Counted from the first letter of the stretch, positions 27,038-36,076 are shown. The stretch is DNA of 64,000 nucleotides from Streptomyces albogriseolus (GCA_014650475.1 BMVA01000021.1:1-64000); one strand, 5' to 3'. The notes: generated by a model not told the origin, from the sequence alone. Translations and numbers: made by a program.

Positions 27038-27661
27038 TCAGGGCCGCCACAGGGGGTGCTCGCGCTCGGCCCACTCCCGGCGGACCGAGCCGGTGCGCAG
27101 ACCGCGGCGGGCCTCGGGGTCGGCGAGGGCCATGCCGACGTGCCCGGCGAGGACGATGCCGACGGTCAGCGCCAGCCAGTCGTGGACGAAGGTCGCGGCG
27201 GTGCGCCAGACCAGCGGGGTGAGGTGGGTGAACCACATCAGCAGCCCGGTGCCGAGCATCACCAGCGTGGCCCCGGCGATCCAGGCCGCGTACAGCTTCT
27301 GCCCGGCGTTGAACTTCCCGGCCGGGCGGGACGCGGGACGGCGGTCGCGGCGCAGGGTGGCCCGCAGCCAGACCCGGTCGTGCGGGCCGAAGCGGTTGAG
27401 CCGGGCCAGGTCGGCGCGGAAGGCGCGGGAGACGAGGGCGGCCAGCACGGGTACGGGCAGGAGCAGGCCCGACCACTGGTGGAGGGTGACGACCAGTGCG
27501 CGCCGGCCGGCGAGCTGGGCGAGCTGGGGGACGTAGAGGCAGGCGGCGGTGGCCACGCACACGCCCATGAGCAGGGCGGTGGCGCGGTGCGCCCATCGCT
27601 GGGCGGGGGCGAAACGCCGTACGGTCGTGTCGGCGGGCGGGGCGTCAGCTCGTGGGGGCAT
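27038..27661 (-). CDS. Cytochrome b561-like membrane protein
   Basis: A 207-residue integral membrane protein with four predicted helices, resembling di-haem cytochrome b561 / formate dehydrogenase gamma subunits. Candidate haem ligands: His near residue 25 (RWAHRATALLMG), His near 61 (LHQWSGLLLPV) and His near 155-170 (FVHDWLALTVGIVLAGHVGMA). ATG 27661 overlaps the end of the molybdopterin enzyme gene by 17 bp, so the two are a coupled pair: the enzyme outside, this protein exchanging electrons with the quinone pool. Confidence 0.82.
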   Translation of the reverse strand: MPPRADAPPADTTVRRFAPAQRWAHRATALLMGVCVATAACLYVPQLAQLAGRRALVVTLHQWSGLLLPVPVLAALVSRAFRADLARLNRFGPHDRVWLRATLRRDRRPASRPAGKFNAGQKLYAAWIAGATLVMLGTGLLMWFTHLTPLVWRTAATFVHDWLALTVGIVLAGHVGMALADPEARRGLRTGSVRREWAEREHPLWRP

Positions 27662-28406
27662 CGTCGCGTCCGTTCGAGCGGCCGACCCAGGCGTCGACGT
27701 CGTAGCCGCGCACCTCCCAGTAGCCCGGCTCGACGTCCTCGGTGATGGTGATGCCGGAGAGCCACTTGGCCGACTTGTAGAAGTACATGGGCGCCACGTA
27801 GAGCCGCGCCGGACCGCCGTGGCCGTGGCCGATGTCCTCGTCCCGCATCCGCAGGGCGACCAGGACGTCCGCGCGGCGGGCCTGGCCGAGGGTGAGGCTC
27901 TCGGAGTACGTCCCGTCGAAGCAGGTGAAGCGCACTGCGCGGGCGGCGGGGCGCACCCCGGCCGCGTCCAGCAGCCGGGACAGCCGCACACCCTCGAACG
28001 GGGTGCCGGGCACCCGCCAGCCGGTCACGCACTGCACGTCGCGGACCAGGCGGGTCTGCGGCAGCGCCTTCAGGTCGGCGAGGGTGTAGGAGGCGGGGCG
28101 GTCGACGAGGCCGTCGACGGTGAGCCGGTAGGTGCGGGCGTCCTTGCGCGGGACGGAGGCGGCGACGGAGTAGTAGCGGAAGCCGCCGCCGTTCGGGAGG
28201 AGTCCGGTCAGGCCGGTGGGGTCGCGGTCCGCGGCGCCGGCGAGGAAGGACTCCAGACCGCGCTGGAGGGAGGGCGCGGCGGCCAGGCCGAGCGCGCCGA
28301 GGCCGAGGGTGCCGAGCAGGACGCGGCGGCCGACGGGCGTGCCGCGCGCGTCCGGGTCGTCGGCGCCCGGGACGTCCGGCTCCGGTGAGGGGTGTTCGGG
28401 TTTCAC
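27645..28406 (-). CDS. Molybdopterin-dependent oxidoreductase (sulfite-oxidase fold)
   Basis: A 253-residue enzyme of the sulfite oxidase/MsrP superfamily. Residues 25-46 look like a twin-arginine signal (GRRVLLGTLGLGALGLAAAP), so the folded Mo-cofactor protein is probably exported. The molybdenum-ligand Cys is in DVQCVTGWRVPGTPFEG near residue 125. The C-terminus keeps the GGPARLYVAPMYFYKSAKW block. GTG 28406 is the likely start. It overlaps the cytochrome gene by 17 bp. The substrate is unknown. Confidence 0.9.
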   Translation of the reverse strand: MKPEHPSPEPDVPGADDPDARGTPVGRRVLLGTLGLGALGLAAAPSLQRGLESFLAGAADRDPTGLTGLLPNGGGFRYYSVAASVPRKDARTYRLTVDGLVDRPASYTLADLKALPQTRLVRDVQCVTGWRVPGTPFEGVRLSRLLDAAGVRPAARAVRFTCFDGTYSESLTLGQARRADVLVALRMRDEDIGHGHGGPARLYVAPMYFYKSAKWLSGITITEDVEPGYWEVRGYDVDAWVGRSNGRDDAPTS

Positions 28407-28415
28407 CCCCTCATT

Positions 28416-28458
28416 CGAGCACCCGCGCCCCGGACGGACCAGGGAACGCGGGTGCTCG
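28416..28458 (-). terminator. Terminator after APC permease
   Basis: A perfect 12-bp stem (28416-28427 with 28447-28458), 19-base loop, follows the stop of the permease gene at 28488 on the minus strand. Confidence 0.65.
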
Positions 28459-28487
28459 TCAGACTTCGGTAAGGGGCGGAGCCGGTC

Positions 28488-30029
28488 CTACGGGGTGTGC
28501 TCGGCCTCCTTGTCCAGCTGGAACGCCTCGTTGCCCAGGCCGATGCGGGCGTGGGTCTCGGGGGCGCGGGCGCGCAGGATCGCGCCCTGGACCAGTCCGA
28601 CCACGAGGGCGAGGCCGATGACGCCGGGCAGGATCCAGCGCAGGGCGGAGTCCGGTCCCGCGCCGACCAGCACGTCGAAGTCCTTGACCGTGTAGCCGGC
28701 GATCACCAGGAGGGCGATTCCGGCCACCGCCGAGGTGGCCAGGCGCCAGGCCTGGGCGGCCGCGGCGCCGCGCCGTACGAAGAAGACCACGACGGACAGC
28801 GAGGCGATGGCCATCAGGACGATGACGCCGAGCGCGCCGATGTTGCCGCCCCAGGTGAACAGGTGCAGCACGGGCGCGGTGGGGTCGCCGGCCGGCTTGT
28901 CGTCGGTGAGCGCGAAGGTCAGCACCAGCACGACGGCGATGCCGGTCTGCAGCAGGGAGCCGGTGCCGGGGGCGCCGCTGGAGCCCGTGGTGCGGCCGAA
29001 GGCGGCGGGCAGCAGGCCCTCACGGCCCATGGCGAAGGCGTACCGGGCGACGACGTTGTGGAAGCTGAGCATGGCGGCGAACATGCCGGTCACGAACAGC
29101 ACGTGCAGCACGTCCGTGAAGGCCGCGCCGAGCCGGTCCTCGGTGAGGAAGAACAGCAGGCCCGCGCTCTGCTCCTGGGAGGTGGGGACGATCGTGGCGG
29201 GGCCGGTGGCCACGGTGAGGGCCCAGCTGCTGAGGGCGAAGAAGACGGCGACGCCGGTGACGGCGAGGAACATCACGCGCGGCACCAGGACGTGCGGCCT
29301 GCTGGTCTCCTCCGCGTAGACCGGCGCCTGCTCGAAGCCGAGGAAGGCCGCGATGCAGAAGCACAGGGCGGTGCCGACGCCGGCGCCGGTGAGGGTGTCG
29401 GGGTTGAAGGCGTGCAGCGACAGGCCCTCCGGGCCGGGGTCGGCGACGGCGGCGATGTCGAAGACGACGACCAGCAGCACCTCGATGACCAGCAGGACGC
29501 CGAGCACCTTCGCGTTGACGTCGATCTTCAGCCAGCCCAGCACGCCCACGGCGAGCGCGGCGGCCAGCGCCGGTATCCACCAGGCGACCTCGAGGTCGGC
29601 GTAGGTGGCGAAGAGGCCGGAGACCTCGAAGCCGAAGATGCCGTAGATGCCGACCTGGAGGGAGTTGTAGGCGACCAGGGCGACCAGGGCCGCGCCCGCG
29701 CCCGCGGTGCCGCCGAGCCCGCGGGAGATGTACGCGTAGAAGGCGCCCGCGTTGTGCACGTGCCGGCTCATCTCGGCGTAGCCGAGGCTGAACAGCACCA
29801 GGACGGCGCCCAGGACCACGAAGAGCAGCGGCTGGCCGACGATGCCCATCACCGCGAATGTGGTGGGCATGACACCCGCGACGACCATGAGCGGAGCGGT
29901 CGCGGCCAGCACGGAGAGCAGCAGGCCCCCCGTGCCGAGGCGGTCGGCCCGCAGGGCCCGTTCCCGCCCCTTGAAGGTGCTGATCCCCTCGGCCGGGGCT
30001 CTGTTGGTGCTCGAACTGTCCGTCGTCAT
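28488..30029 (-). CDS. APC-family amino acid permease
   Basis: A 513-residue transporter with about 12 membrane helices of the amino acid-polyamine-organocation superfamily. The first helix pair has the GTGGLLLSVLAATAPL block near residue 32, and the consensus FLGFEQAPVYAEETSRP motif lies near residue 225. The C-terminus ends in a hydrophilic tail. ATG 30029 gives MTTDSSSTNRAPAEG. The substrate is not predictable. The TPR-like gene lies 51 bp upstream in the same orientation. Confidence 0.9.
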   Translation of the reverse strand: MTTDSSSTNRAPAEGISTFKGRERALRADRLGTGGLLLSVLAATAPLMVVAGVMPTTFAVMGIVGQPLLFVVLGAVLVLFSLGYAEMSRHVHNAGAFYAYISRGLGGTAGAGAALVALVAYNSLQVGIYGIFGFEVSGLFATYADLEVAWWIPALAAALAVGVLGWLKIDVNAKVLGVLLVIEVLLVVVFDIAAVADPGPEGLSLHAFNPDTLTGAGVGTALCFCIAAFLGFEQAPVYAEETSRPHVLVPRVMFLAVTGVAVFFALSSWALTVATGPATIVPTSQEQSAGLLFFLTEDRLGAAFTDVLHVLFVTGMFAAMLSFHNVVARYAFAMGREGLLPAAFGRTTGSSGAPGTGSLLQTGIAVVLVLTFALTDDKPAGDPTAPVLHLFTWGGNIGALGVIVLMAIASLSVVVFFVRRGAAAAQAWRLATSAVAGIALLVIAGYTVKDFDVLVGAGPDSALRWILPGVIGLALVVGLVQGAILRARAPETHARIGLGNEAFQLDKEAEHTP

Positions 30030-30080
30030 CTCGAGACCGTCCTTGGGTCGGTGGTGGGTACGGGGGCGTTCGGGGTGGGG

Positions 30081-31031
30081 TCAGGCCGTGCCCAGGGCGG
30101 CGGCGCGTGCGGTACGGAAGGCGGTGAGGCCGTCCCGGTCGGGATAGGACCAGGGGGCGGGGGTGGCGTGGTCGCCGATGCGGTGGAACAGCGCGGCGGC
30201 CTCGGCTCCCCGGCCCTCGCACACCTTGGCGTGGGCGAGGAAGTTGAGGTCGACCAGCCGGCGCGGATGGTCCTCGTGCTCCCACTCCAGCCACCAGTCG
30301 AAGGCGGCCTTCATCACCTGCCGGGCGCGGCGTCCGACCCAGTGGCCCGAGGCGGCCGGGTCGGCGGGCTCGTGCCCGGCGGCGGCGAGGGAGCGGTAGC
30401 GCTCCGCGTGCGCGATGACGGGCAGGATGGCCAGCGGTGAGTCGGCGGGGGCCTGTTCGGCGGCCCAGTTCGCGAAGTCGTACACCTCGTGCAGCGGGTC
30501 GGGGCCCGCCTCCACGCGGCGCTCCGCGAGCCAGCCGACGACCAGGTGGTGGGCGTGGTGGTGGTCGGCGTAGCGGGTGCGGACCTGCTCGAAGACGCGG
30601 ACGACGTCGCCCTCCGCGCCCAGGGAGCACTCCAGCATCAGCAGCCCGAGCCAGGGCGTCGGGTCGTGCGGCAGCTGCTCGGCGGCCTTGCGGCAGGCCT
30701 CGCGGACCCGGGCCGGTTTCTCCTTGCCGCGCAGGGCGCGCCGTACCTGGGCCATGGCCAGCAGCGCGGTCGCGTCACCGGAGTCGGGCTCGGCGAGCAG
30801 CCACTCGCGGGCCCACGCGGCGCAGTACGACTCCTTCGCGAGCACCGCGATCCGGTGTCCGCGGCGGTCCCAGTCGTCCCCCGTCCTGACCAGCAGCGAG
30901 CGGGTGCTCTGCCACCGCCCCTGTGCCAGTGCGGCCCGCGCGGCGACGAGTTCGGCGTCGTCGAGGGCCTCGTCGTGGGCCTGTGCCGCTCGTTTGCGGG
31001 CACGGCCGAGGGGAGGCGGGGGTGGGGACAC
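30081..31031 (-). CDS. Conserved hypothetical, TPR-like helical protein
   Basis: A 316-residue soluble protein rich in Ala, His and Trp, probably all helical with TPR-like repeats (AALAQGRWQSTRSLLVRTG, then AEPDSGDATALLAMAQVRRAL). It has no catalytic motif that I recognise. GTG 31031 gives MSPPPPPLGRARKR. Same orientation as the permease and 51 bp away, so possibly co-transcribed. Function unknown. Confidence 0.78.
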   Translation of the reverse strand: MSPPPPPLGRARKRAAQAHDEALDDAELVAARAALAQGRWQSTRSLLVRTGDDWDRRGHRIAVLAKESYCAAWAREWLLAEPDSGDATALLAMAQVRRALRGKEKPARVREACRKAAEQLPHDPTPWLGLLMLECSLGAEGDVVRVFEQVRTRYADHHHAHHLVVGWLAERRVEAGPDPLHEVYDFANWAAEQAPADSPLAILPVIAHAERYRSLAAAGHEPADPAASGHWVGRRARQVMKAAFDWWLEWEHEDHPRRLVDLNFLAHAKVCEGRGAEAAALFHRIGDHATPAPWSYPDRDGLTAFRTARAAALGTA

Positions 31032-31290
31032 CGCGGAACTTCCTCACGCGCTTCTCTTGTCATACGGCTCACGGCGGGTGGTCGGTGGCAGTGGTCGGCT
31101 GCCGATCGCCACGAGCTGATCACGGACAGCAAACCGTCAGCCAACGGACCACGTCAAGGGCACCGGGGCCGTTACACGCGTCAACTGCGGTCACGAACGG
31201 GCAACTTGTGTCGCCCGTGAACGAACTCGGGTTCCCGACGGCGCAGGTCGGCGGCGCCCGGGACGGCGCGGACGCTGCTTTGATGGCGGT

Positions 31291-31857
31291 ATGAGCGAGA
31301 GCGGCAGCAGCGGCAGCGGCAGCGGCAGCGGAATGAGCGCCGACGAGATCCTCGACGTCGTCGACGAGCACGACCGGGTGACCGGGCAGGCCCCGCGCGG
31401 CGAGGTGTACGCACGGGGGCTGCGCCACCGCTGCGTCTTCGTCCTGGCGCGGGACGCGGAGGACAGGATCTTCGTCCACCGCCGCACCCCGGCGAAGCTG
31501 GTGTTCCCGTCGCTGTACGACATGTTCGTCGGCGGGGTGGTCGGGGCGGGCGAGACGTACGACGACGCGGCGCTGCGGGAGGCGGAGGAGGAACTGGGCG
31601 TGAGCGGCCTGCCCGCCCCCTCGCACCTGTTCACCTTCCTGTACGACGACGGCGGGAACCGGACCTGGTGGTCCGCCGTCTACGAGGTGCGCTGCGAGCT
31701 GGACGTGCGTCCGCAGGCCGAGGAGGTGGCCTGGCACGCCTTCCTGCCCGAGGACGAGGTGCGGCGGCGGCTCGGTACGTGGGAGTGGGTGCCGGACGGG
31801 CTCGCGGCGTACGAGCGGTTGCGGGCGTATCGGGCCGGGCGGACGGACCCGGCCTGA
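31291..31857 (+). CDS. NUDIX hydrolase
   Basis: A 188-residue NUDIX hydrolase acting on a nucleoside-diphosphate-linked substrate. The Nudix box runs from G82 (GVVGAGETYDDAALREAEEE) with the REAEEELG core complete. The ILDVVDEHDRVTGQAPRGEVYA start resembles IPP isomerase-like/YfcD-type NUDIX proteins. An unusual N-terminal (SG)n run precedes the domain; ATG 31334 just before SADEIL would remove it, so the start is uncertain. Confidence 0.88.
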   Translation: MSESGSSGSGSGSGMSADEILDVVDEHDRVTGQAPRGEVYARGLRHRCVFVLARDAEDRIFVHRRTPAKLVFPSLYDMFVGGVVGAGETYDDAALREAEEELGVSGLPAPSHLFTFLYDDGGNRTWWSAVYEVRCELDVRPQAEEVAWHAFLPEDEVRRRLGTWEWVPDGLAAYERLRAYRAGRTDPA

Positions 31858-31874
31858 CCGGTAAGGTCGCCCCC

Positions 31875-32267
31875 GTGATCGACTTTGTACGGAACGTCCG
31901 GTTGTGGTTCGCCCCCGCCGAGGTGCGGAACGACGGGGAGACGCCCGACTACCGCTTCTCGCTGGCGAACGAGCGGACGTTCCTCGCCTGGCTGCGGACC
32001 GCGCTCGCGCTGATCGGCGGCGGATTCGCGGTCGACCAGTTCCTGCCCGATCTGCCCTGGGGGTGGCGGGTCGGACTGGCCCTCGCGCTGCTGGCGGCGG
32101 GGGCGCTGTGCGCGCTGCGGGCGGTCAACCACTGGGTGCGGTGCGAGCGGGCGATGCGGCGGGGGGAGGATCTGCCCGTGTCGCGGTTCCCGGCGCTGCT
32201 GGGGGTGGTGGTGGCGGGGGTGGCCGTGGTGATGGTCGTGGTGGTGCTGGTGGGGTGGGAGGCGTGA
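31875..32267 (+). CDS. DUF202 / YidH-family membrane protein
   Basis: A 130-residue membrane protein with three helices and the DUF202 motif FSLANERTFLAWLRTALALIGGG near residue 29. GTG 31875 is used. Its stop overlaps the start of a second DUF202 gene by 4 bp (GTGA), a common tandem arrangement. Function unknown. Confidence 0.87.
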   Translation: MIDFVRNVRLWFAPAEVRNDGETPDYRFSLANERTFLAWLRTALALIGGGFAVDQFLPDLPWGWRVGLALALLAAGALCALRAVNHWVRCERAMRRGEDLPVSRFPALLGVVVAGVAVVMVVVVLVGWEA

Positions 32268-32590
32268 CATCCGGGGCGCTCGGGGAGCGGGACCCCGGGC
32301 TTCAGCCCGAGCGGACCCGGCTGGCGTGGCGGCGGACGACGCTGGCGAGCACGGTGGTGGCCGTGCTGGCGGGCAAGGCGGGGCTGGCGGGCGGGGCGTC
32401 GGCGGGGGTGCTGGCGGCGGGGGCGGTGTGCTGTGCGGGGTGGGTGGGGGTGTTGGCGGTCGCCCAACGGCGGATTCGGGGGCTGGCGGGGGTGGGTGAG
32501 CCCGAGCGGCTGGCGGTGCGGTGGGCGGTGGGGGTCGTGGTGTGCGTGCTTCTGACGGTGGGGGGTGGGGTGGGGGTGGTGCTGGGGTAG
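32264..32590 (+). CDS. DUF202 family membrane protein (second)
   Basis: A 108-residue membrane protein with DUF202 motif QPERTRLAWRRTTLASTVV near residue 15 and two or three helices rich in Val, Ala and Gly. It is translationally coupled to the preceding DUF202 gene through the GTGA overlap, so the two products probably act together. Confidence 0.85.
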   Translation: MTSGALGERDPGLQPERTRLAWRRTTLASTVVAVLAGKAGLAGGASAGVLAAGAVCCAGWVGVLAVAQRRIRGLAGVGEPERLAVRWAVGVVVCVLLTVGGGVGVVLG

Positions 32591-32624
32591 GGGTTCTCGC
32601 CCCCGCCGCCCTTTCCCTTCCCGA

Positions 32625-32694
32625 CCCGGGGCTCCGCCCCGGACCCCGCTCCTCAAACGCCGGAGGGGCTGTTGGTCCGGGGCGGAGCCCCGGG
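32625..32694. repeat. Long inverted repeat, Streptomyces intergenic hairpin element
   Basis: Perfect 21-bp arms (32625-32645 and 32674-32694) surround a 28-base loop that includes CTCCTCAAACGCCGGAGG. From memory this hairpin and loop recur between genes throughout Streptomyces genomes. Here it also sits between convergent genes, so it can serve as a terminator. Confidence 0.8.
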
Positions 32695-32698
32695 AGGG

Positions 32699-33628
32699 TC
32701 ACTCCGGCACCGTGACCACGATCTTGCCGCGCACGTGGCCCTCCTCGCTGCGGCGGTGGGCGTCCGCCGTGCGCTCCAGGGGGAACGCCTCCTCGACGTG
32801 GATCGTCAGGACGCCCTGGTCCGCCAGTTCGGACAGCTTGCGGAGGTCCGTGGGGTCGGGGCGGACGAACCAGTACGCGCCGCCGTAGCCGGTGACGCCG
32901 GGGTCGACGATCGACGCCACGCGGCCCTCCGGCGCCACGAGGTTCGCGGAGGCCGTGAGGGCGTCCCCGCCGACCGTGTCGAAGACCGCGTCCACGCCCT
33001 CGGGGGCGAGGCCGCGGACGCGTTCGGCCAGGCCCTCGCCGTAGCTCACCGGCTCGGCGCCCAGCCCGCGCACGAAGTCGTGGTTGCCCTCGCTCGCCGT
33101 GCCGATGACCCAGGCGCCGAGGTGCGCGGCGAGCTGGACGGCGACGGAGCCGACCCCGCCGGCCGCCGCGTGCACCAGCACGGTCTCGCCCCGGCGCACG
33201 CCGAGGACGCGGTGCAGCACCTGGTACGCGGTGAGTCCGGCGAGCGGGATGCCGGCCGCCTGCTCGAAGCTGAGAGCGCGCGGCTTGGGCGCGAGGGTGC
33301 GCACGGGGGCGGCCACGTACTCGGCGCAGGTGCCGAAGGAGAGGACGTCCTCGCGGACGTAGCCGATCACCTCGTCGCCCTCGGAGAACTCGGGGACCGC
33401 GGGCCCGGGGCGGACGACGACGCCCGCGAGGTCCCAGCCGGGGATCACCGGGAAGACGGCCGGGAGGATCGCGTCGAGGTGACCCTGGCGGGCCTTCCAG
33501 TCGACCGGGTTGACGGACACCGCCCGGACTCTGACGAGCACCGAGTCGGGGCCCAGCTTGGGGTCGTCGGCCTCGCCGTACTCGAGGACCTCGGGGCCGC
33601 CGTACCGTGCGTAGCTGATCGCCTTCAT
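32699..33628 (-). CDS. NADP-dependent quinone oxidoreductase-like protein
   Basis: A 309-residue zinc-independent medium-chain dehydrogenase/reductase (quinone oxidoreductase type). The GroES-like N-terminal domain is followed by a Rossmann fold with VHAAAGGVGSVAVQLA near residue 148. The catalytic zinc Cys residues are absent, as expected for this subgroup. ATG 33628 gives MKAISYARYGGPEVLEYGE. Divergent from the phosphotransferase gene. The substrate is unknown. Confidence 0.9.
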   Translation of the reverse strand: MKAISYARYGGPEVLEYGEADDPKLGPDSVLVRVRAVSVNPVDWKARQGHLDAILPAVFPVIPGWDLAGVVVRPGPAVPEFSEGDEVIGYVREDVLSFGTCAEYVAAPVRTLAPKPRALSFEQAAGIPLAGLTAYQVLHRVLGVRRGETVLVHAAAGGVGSVAVQLAAHLGAWVIGTASEGNHDFVRGLGAEPVSYGEGLAERVRGLAPEGVDAVFDTVGGDALTASANLVAPEGRVASIVDPGVTGYGGAYWFVRPDPTDLRKLSELADQGVLTIHVEEAFPLERTADAHRRSEEGHVRGKIVVTVPE

Positions 33629-33767
33629 GCGTCGACCCTCCGGGGCCGGCCCACGGCGTGCAAGCCGAATGGCCCGATGTACGCCATTCGCGCCACCGGA
33701 GGGGCCGACGAAGGAAGGGCGCTCCCCCTATCGTGGACCCGATCACGTTTCGCTCCCGGTCTGGACG

Positions 33768-33787
33768 GCATACCGACCGGTCGGCAT
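33768..33787 (+). promoter_or_regulatory. Putative TetR operator, GCATACCGACCGGT copy 1
   Basis: GCATACCGACCGGT (33768-33781) followed by CGGCAT forms a near-palindrome around ACCGACCGGTCGGC, 39 bp before the phosphotransferase start. The same 14 bases occur before the SDR gene (41958-41971, other strand) and before the molybdopterin oxidoreductase gene (62565-62578). Confidence 0.7.
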
Positions 33788-33825
33788 CATGGGCGGGTAC
33801 TGTCCGCCTGCCCACAGGAGCGACG

Positions 33826-34848
33826 ATGAGCCCCGACCACCCGCCCGGACTGGACCTCGACCGGCTGCGCGAGCTGCTCGAACGCGAGCGGCCCGGTCTG
33901 CTCGGCGGCCCGCTCTCCGGCCGGCTGATCGAGGGCGGCAGGTCGAACCTCACCTACACGGTCACCGACGGCGCGGCGACCTGGGTGGTGCGGCGCCCGC
34001 CGCTCGGCCATGTCCTGGCCACCGCGCACGACATGAAGCGCGAGCACCGGGTGATCAGCGCCCTGCACCCGACCGGGGTGCCGGTGCCGCGTCCGGTGCT
34101 GCTGTGGGAGGACGAGGAGGTGCTCGGCGCGCCGTTCTACGTCATGGAGTACGTCGAGGGCACCCCGTACCGCACCGCCGAGCAGCTCGCCCCGCTGGGT
34201 CCCGAGCGCACCCGGAACGCCGTGCTGAACCTGGTGGACACGCTGGTCGAGCTGCACGCCGTCGACCCGGCCGAGGTCGGGCTCGCGGACTTCGGCCGGC
34301 CCGAGGGCTTCCTGGACCGGCAGCTGCGGCGGTGGGGCAAGCAGCTCGACGCCTCGCGCAACCGGGAGCTGGCCGGCATCGACGAGCTGCACGCCGCGCT
34401 GGGCCGTGGGCTGCCCGTCTCCCCGGCGCCCACCGTCGTGCACGGCGACTACCGCCTCGACAACGCGCTGATCAGCGATGACGAGTCGGTCCGCGCCGTC
34501 CTGGACTGGGAGATGTCCACGCTGGGCGACCCGCTGACGGACCTGGGTCTGCTGGTGATGTACAGCAGCCCGCTGGGGATGCCGGACTCCCCCGTCTCCA
34601 CCACCGCCGAGGCCCCGGGCCATCCGACGCCGGCCGAGCTGATCGAGCGGTACGCCGCACGGTCGGGGAGGGACGCGTCGTCCGTCTCCTGGTACACGGC
34701 GTTCGCGTGGTTCAAGCTCGCCGTGATCCTGGAGGGCATCCACTACCGGTACACGCTGGGCCAGACGGTCGGAGCCGGGTTCGACCGCATCGGCGATCTG
34801 GTCCCGGTCTTCATCGAGCACGGTCTGACCACCCTTCAGGAAGGCTGA
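33826..34848 (+). CDS. APH-family phosphotransferase (acyl-CoA catabolism type)
   Basis: A 340-residue kinase-fold protein of the aminoglycoside phosphotransferase superfamily, of the kind found beside ACAD10/11-type acyl-CoA dehydrogenases, where it is thought to phosphorylate hydroxy-acyl-CoA. Catalytic motif HGDYRLDN is near residue 206 and the metal-binding DWEMSTLGDP near 227. ATG 33826 has AGGAG five bases before it. It ends 6 bp before the dehydrogenase gene, so the two form an operon. Not an antibiotic resistance gene by context. Confidence 0.88.
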   Translation: MSPDHPPGLDLDRLRELLERERPGLLGGPLSGRLIEGGRSNLTYTVTDGAATWVVRRPPLGHVLATAHDMKREHRVISALHPTGVPVPRPVLLWEDEEVLGAPFYVMEYVEGTPYRTAEQLAPLGPERTRNAVLNLVDTLVELHAVDPAEVGLADFGRPEGFLDRQLRRWGKQLDASRNRELAGIDELHAALGRGLPVSPAPTVVHGDYRLDNALISDDESVRAVLDWEMSTLGDPLTDLGLLVMYSSPLGMPDSPVSTTAEAPGHPTPAELIERYAARSGRDASSVSWYTAFAWFKLAVILEGIHYRYTLGQTVGAGFDRIGDLVPVFIEHGLTTLQEG

Positions 34849-34854
34849 CGAGAC

Positions 34855-36069
34855 ATGGACTTCACGTTCGACGCGCGCACCGAGGAGCTGCGCGCCCGGC
34901 TCCTCGCCTTCATGGACGAGCACGTGTACCCGGCCGAGCAGGTCGCGCACGAGCAGCGGGAGCGGCTGTCCTCGCCGTGGGAGAACCCGCCGGTGGTGGA
35001 GGAGCTGAAGGCGGAGGCGCGCCGGCAGGGCCTGTGGAACCTGTTCCTGCCCGACGCCGAGCACGGCGCCGGACTCACCAACCTCCAGTACGCCCCGCTC
35101 GCCGAGATCACGGGCCGGTCCCCGCAGCTCGCGCCGACCGCCACCAACTGCGCCGCGCCCGACACCGGGAACATGGAGGTGCTGGCGCAGTTCGGCGACG
35201 AGCGGCAGAAGAAGCAGTGGCTCGAACCGCTGCTCGCGGGCGAGATCCGCTCGGCGTTCGCGATGACCGAGCCGGACGTGGCCTCCTCGGACGCCACCAA
35301 CATCACCACGCACATCCGGCGGGAGGGCGACGAGTACGTCGTCACCGGACGCAAGTGGTACATCTCCGGGGCGATGCACCCGGACTGCACGATCTTCATC
35401 GTGATGGGCAAGACCGACCCGGACGGGGCGGACATCCGCCGCCAGCAGTCCATGGTGCTGGTCCCGCGCGACACCCCGGGCGTCACCGTGAAGCGGGCGA
35501 TGCGGGTCTTCGGCTACGAGGACCACTACCACGGCGGCCACGCCGAGGTGATCTTCGACGAGGCGCGGGTGCCGGTGTCGAACCTCATCGGCGAGGAGGG
35601 CGGCGGGTTCGCCATCGCCCAGGCGCGGCTCGGTCCGGGCCGGATCCACCACTGCATGCGGCTGATCGGCATGGCCGAGCGGGCGATCGAGCTGATGTGC
35701 CGCCGGGCGGTCTCCCGGGACGCCTTCGGCAAGGCGCTCGCCCAGCAGGGCGTGGTGCAGAACTGGATCGCGGACGCCCGGGTCGCGGTCGAGCAACTGC
35801 GGCTGCTGGTGCTGAAGACCGCCTGGATGATGGACACCGTCGGCAACCGGGGCGCGCACACCGAGATCCAGGCCATCAAGATCGCGACTCCGCGCACGGT
35901 CGTCGGCATCCTCGACCGGGCGATCCAGCTGTACGGCGCGGGCGGGGTGAGCCAGGACTTCCCGCTGGCCGAGCTGTACGCGGGCGCGCGCACGCTGATG
36001 ATCGCGGACGGCCCGGACGAGGTGCACCAGCGGTCGCTGGCCCGGCGGGAGCTGAAGAAGTACCGGTAG
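34855..36069 (+). CDS. Acyl-CoA dehydrogenase (ACAD10/11-like)
   Basis: A 404-residue FAD-dependent acyl-CoA dehydrogenase. Visible: the AFAMTEPDVASSDATNI flavin-contact segment near residue 138, the RGAHTEIQAIKI C-terminal domain and the GAGGVSQDFPLAELYAGARTLMIADGPDEVHQ block near residue 361, typical of ACAD10/11. ATG 34855 follows the phosphotransferase by 6 bp. The pair probably lets the cell use 4-hydroxy or other modified fatty acids: phosphorylation, elimination, then oxidation. Confidence 0.92.
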   Translation: MDFTFDARTEELRARLLAFMDEHVYPAEQVAHEQRERLSSPWENPPVVEELKAEARRQGLWNLFLPDAEHGAGLTNLQYAPLAEITGRSPQLAPTATNCAAPDTGNMEVLAQFGDERQKKQWLEPLLAGEIRSAFAMTEPDVASSDATNITTHIRREGDEYVVTGRKWYISGAMHPDCTIFIVMGKTDPDGADIRRQQSMVLVPRDTPGVTVKRAMRVFGYEDHYHGGHAEVIFDEARVPVSNLIGEEGGGFAIAQARLGPGRIHHCMRLIGMAERAIELMCRRAVSRDAFGKALAQQGVVQNWIADARVAVEQLRLLVLKTAWMMDTVGNRGAHTEIQAIKIATPRTVVGILDRAIQLYGAGGVSQDFPLAELYAGARTLMIADGPDEVHQRSLARRELKKYR

Positions 36070-36076
36070 GCGGGGA

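Noticed and set aside
33826-34848. Antibiotic resistance phosphotransferase
   Set aside because: It shares the APH fold but lies in an operon with an acyl-CoA dehydrogenase and matches the acyl-CoA type.
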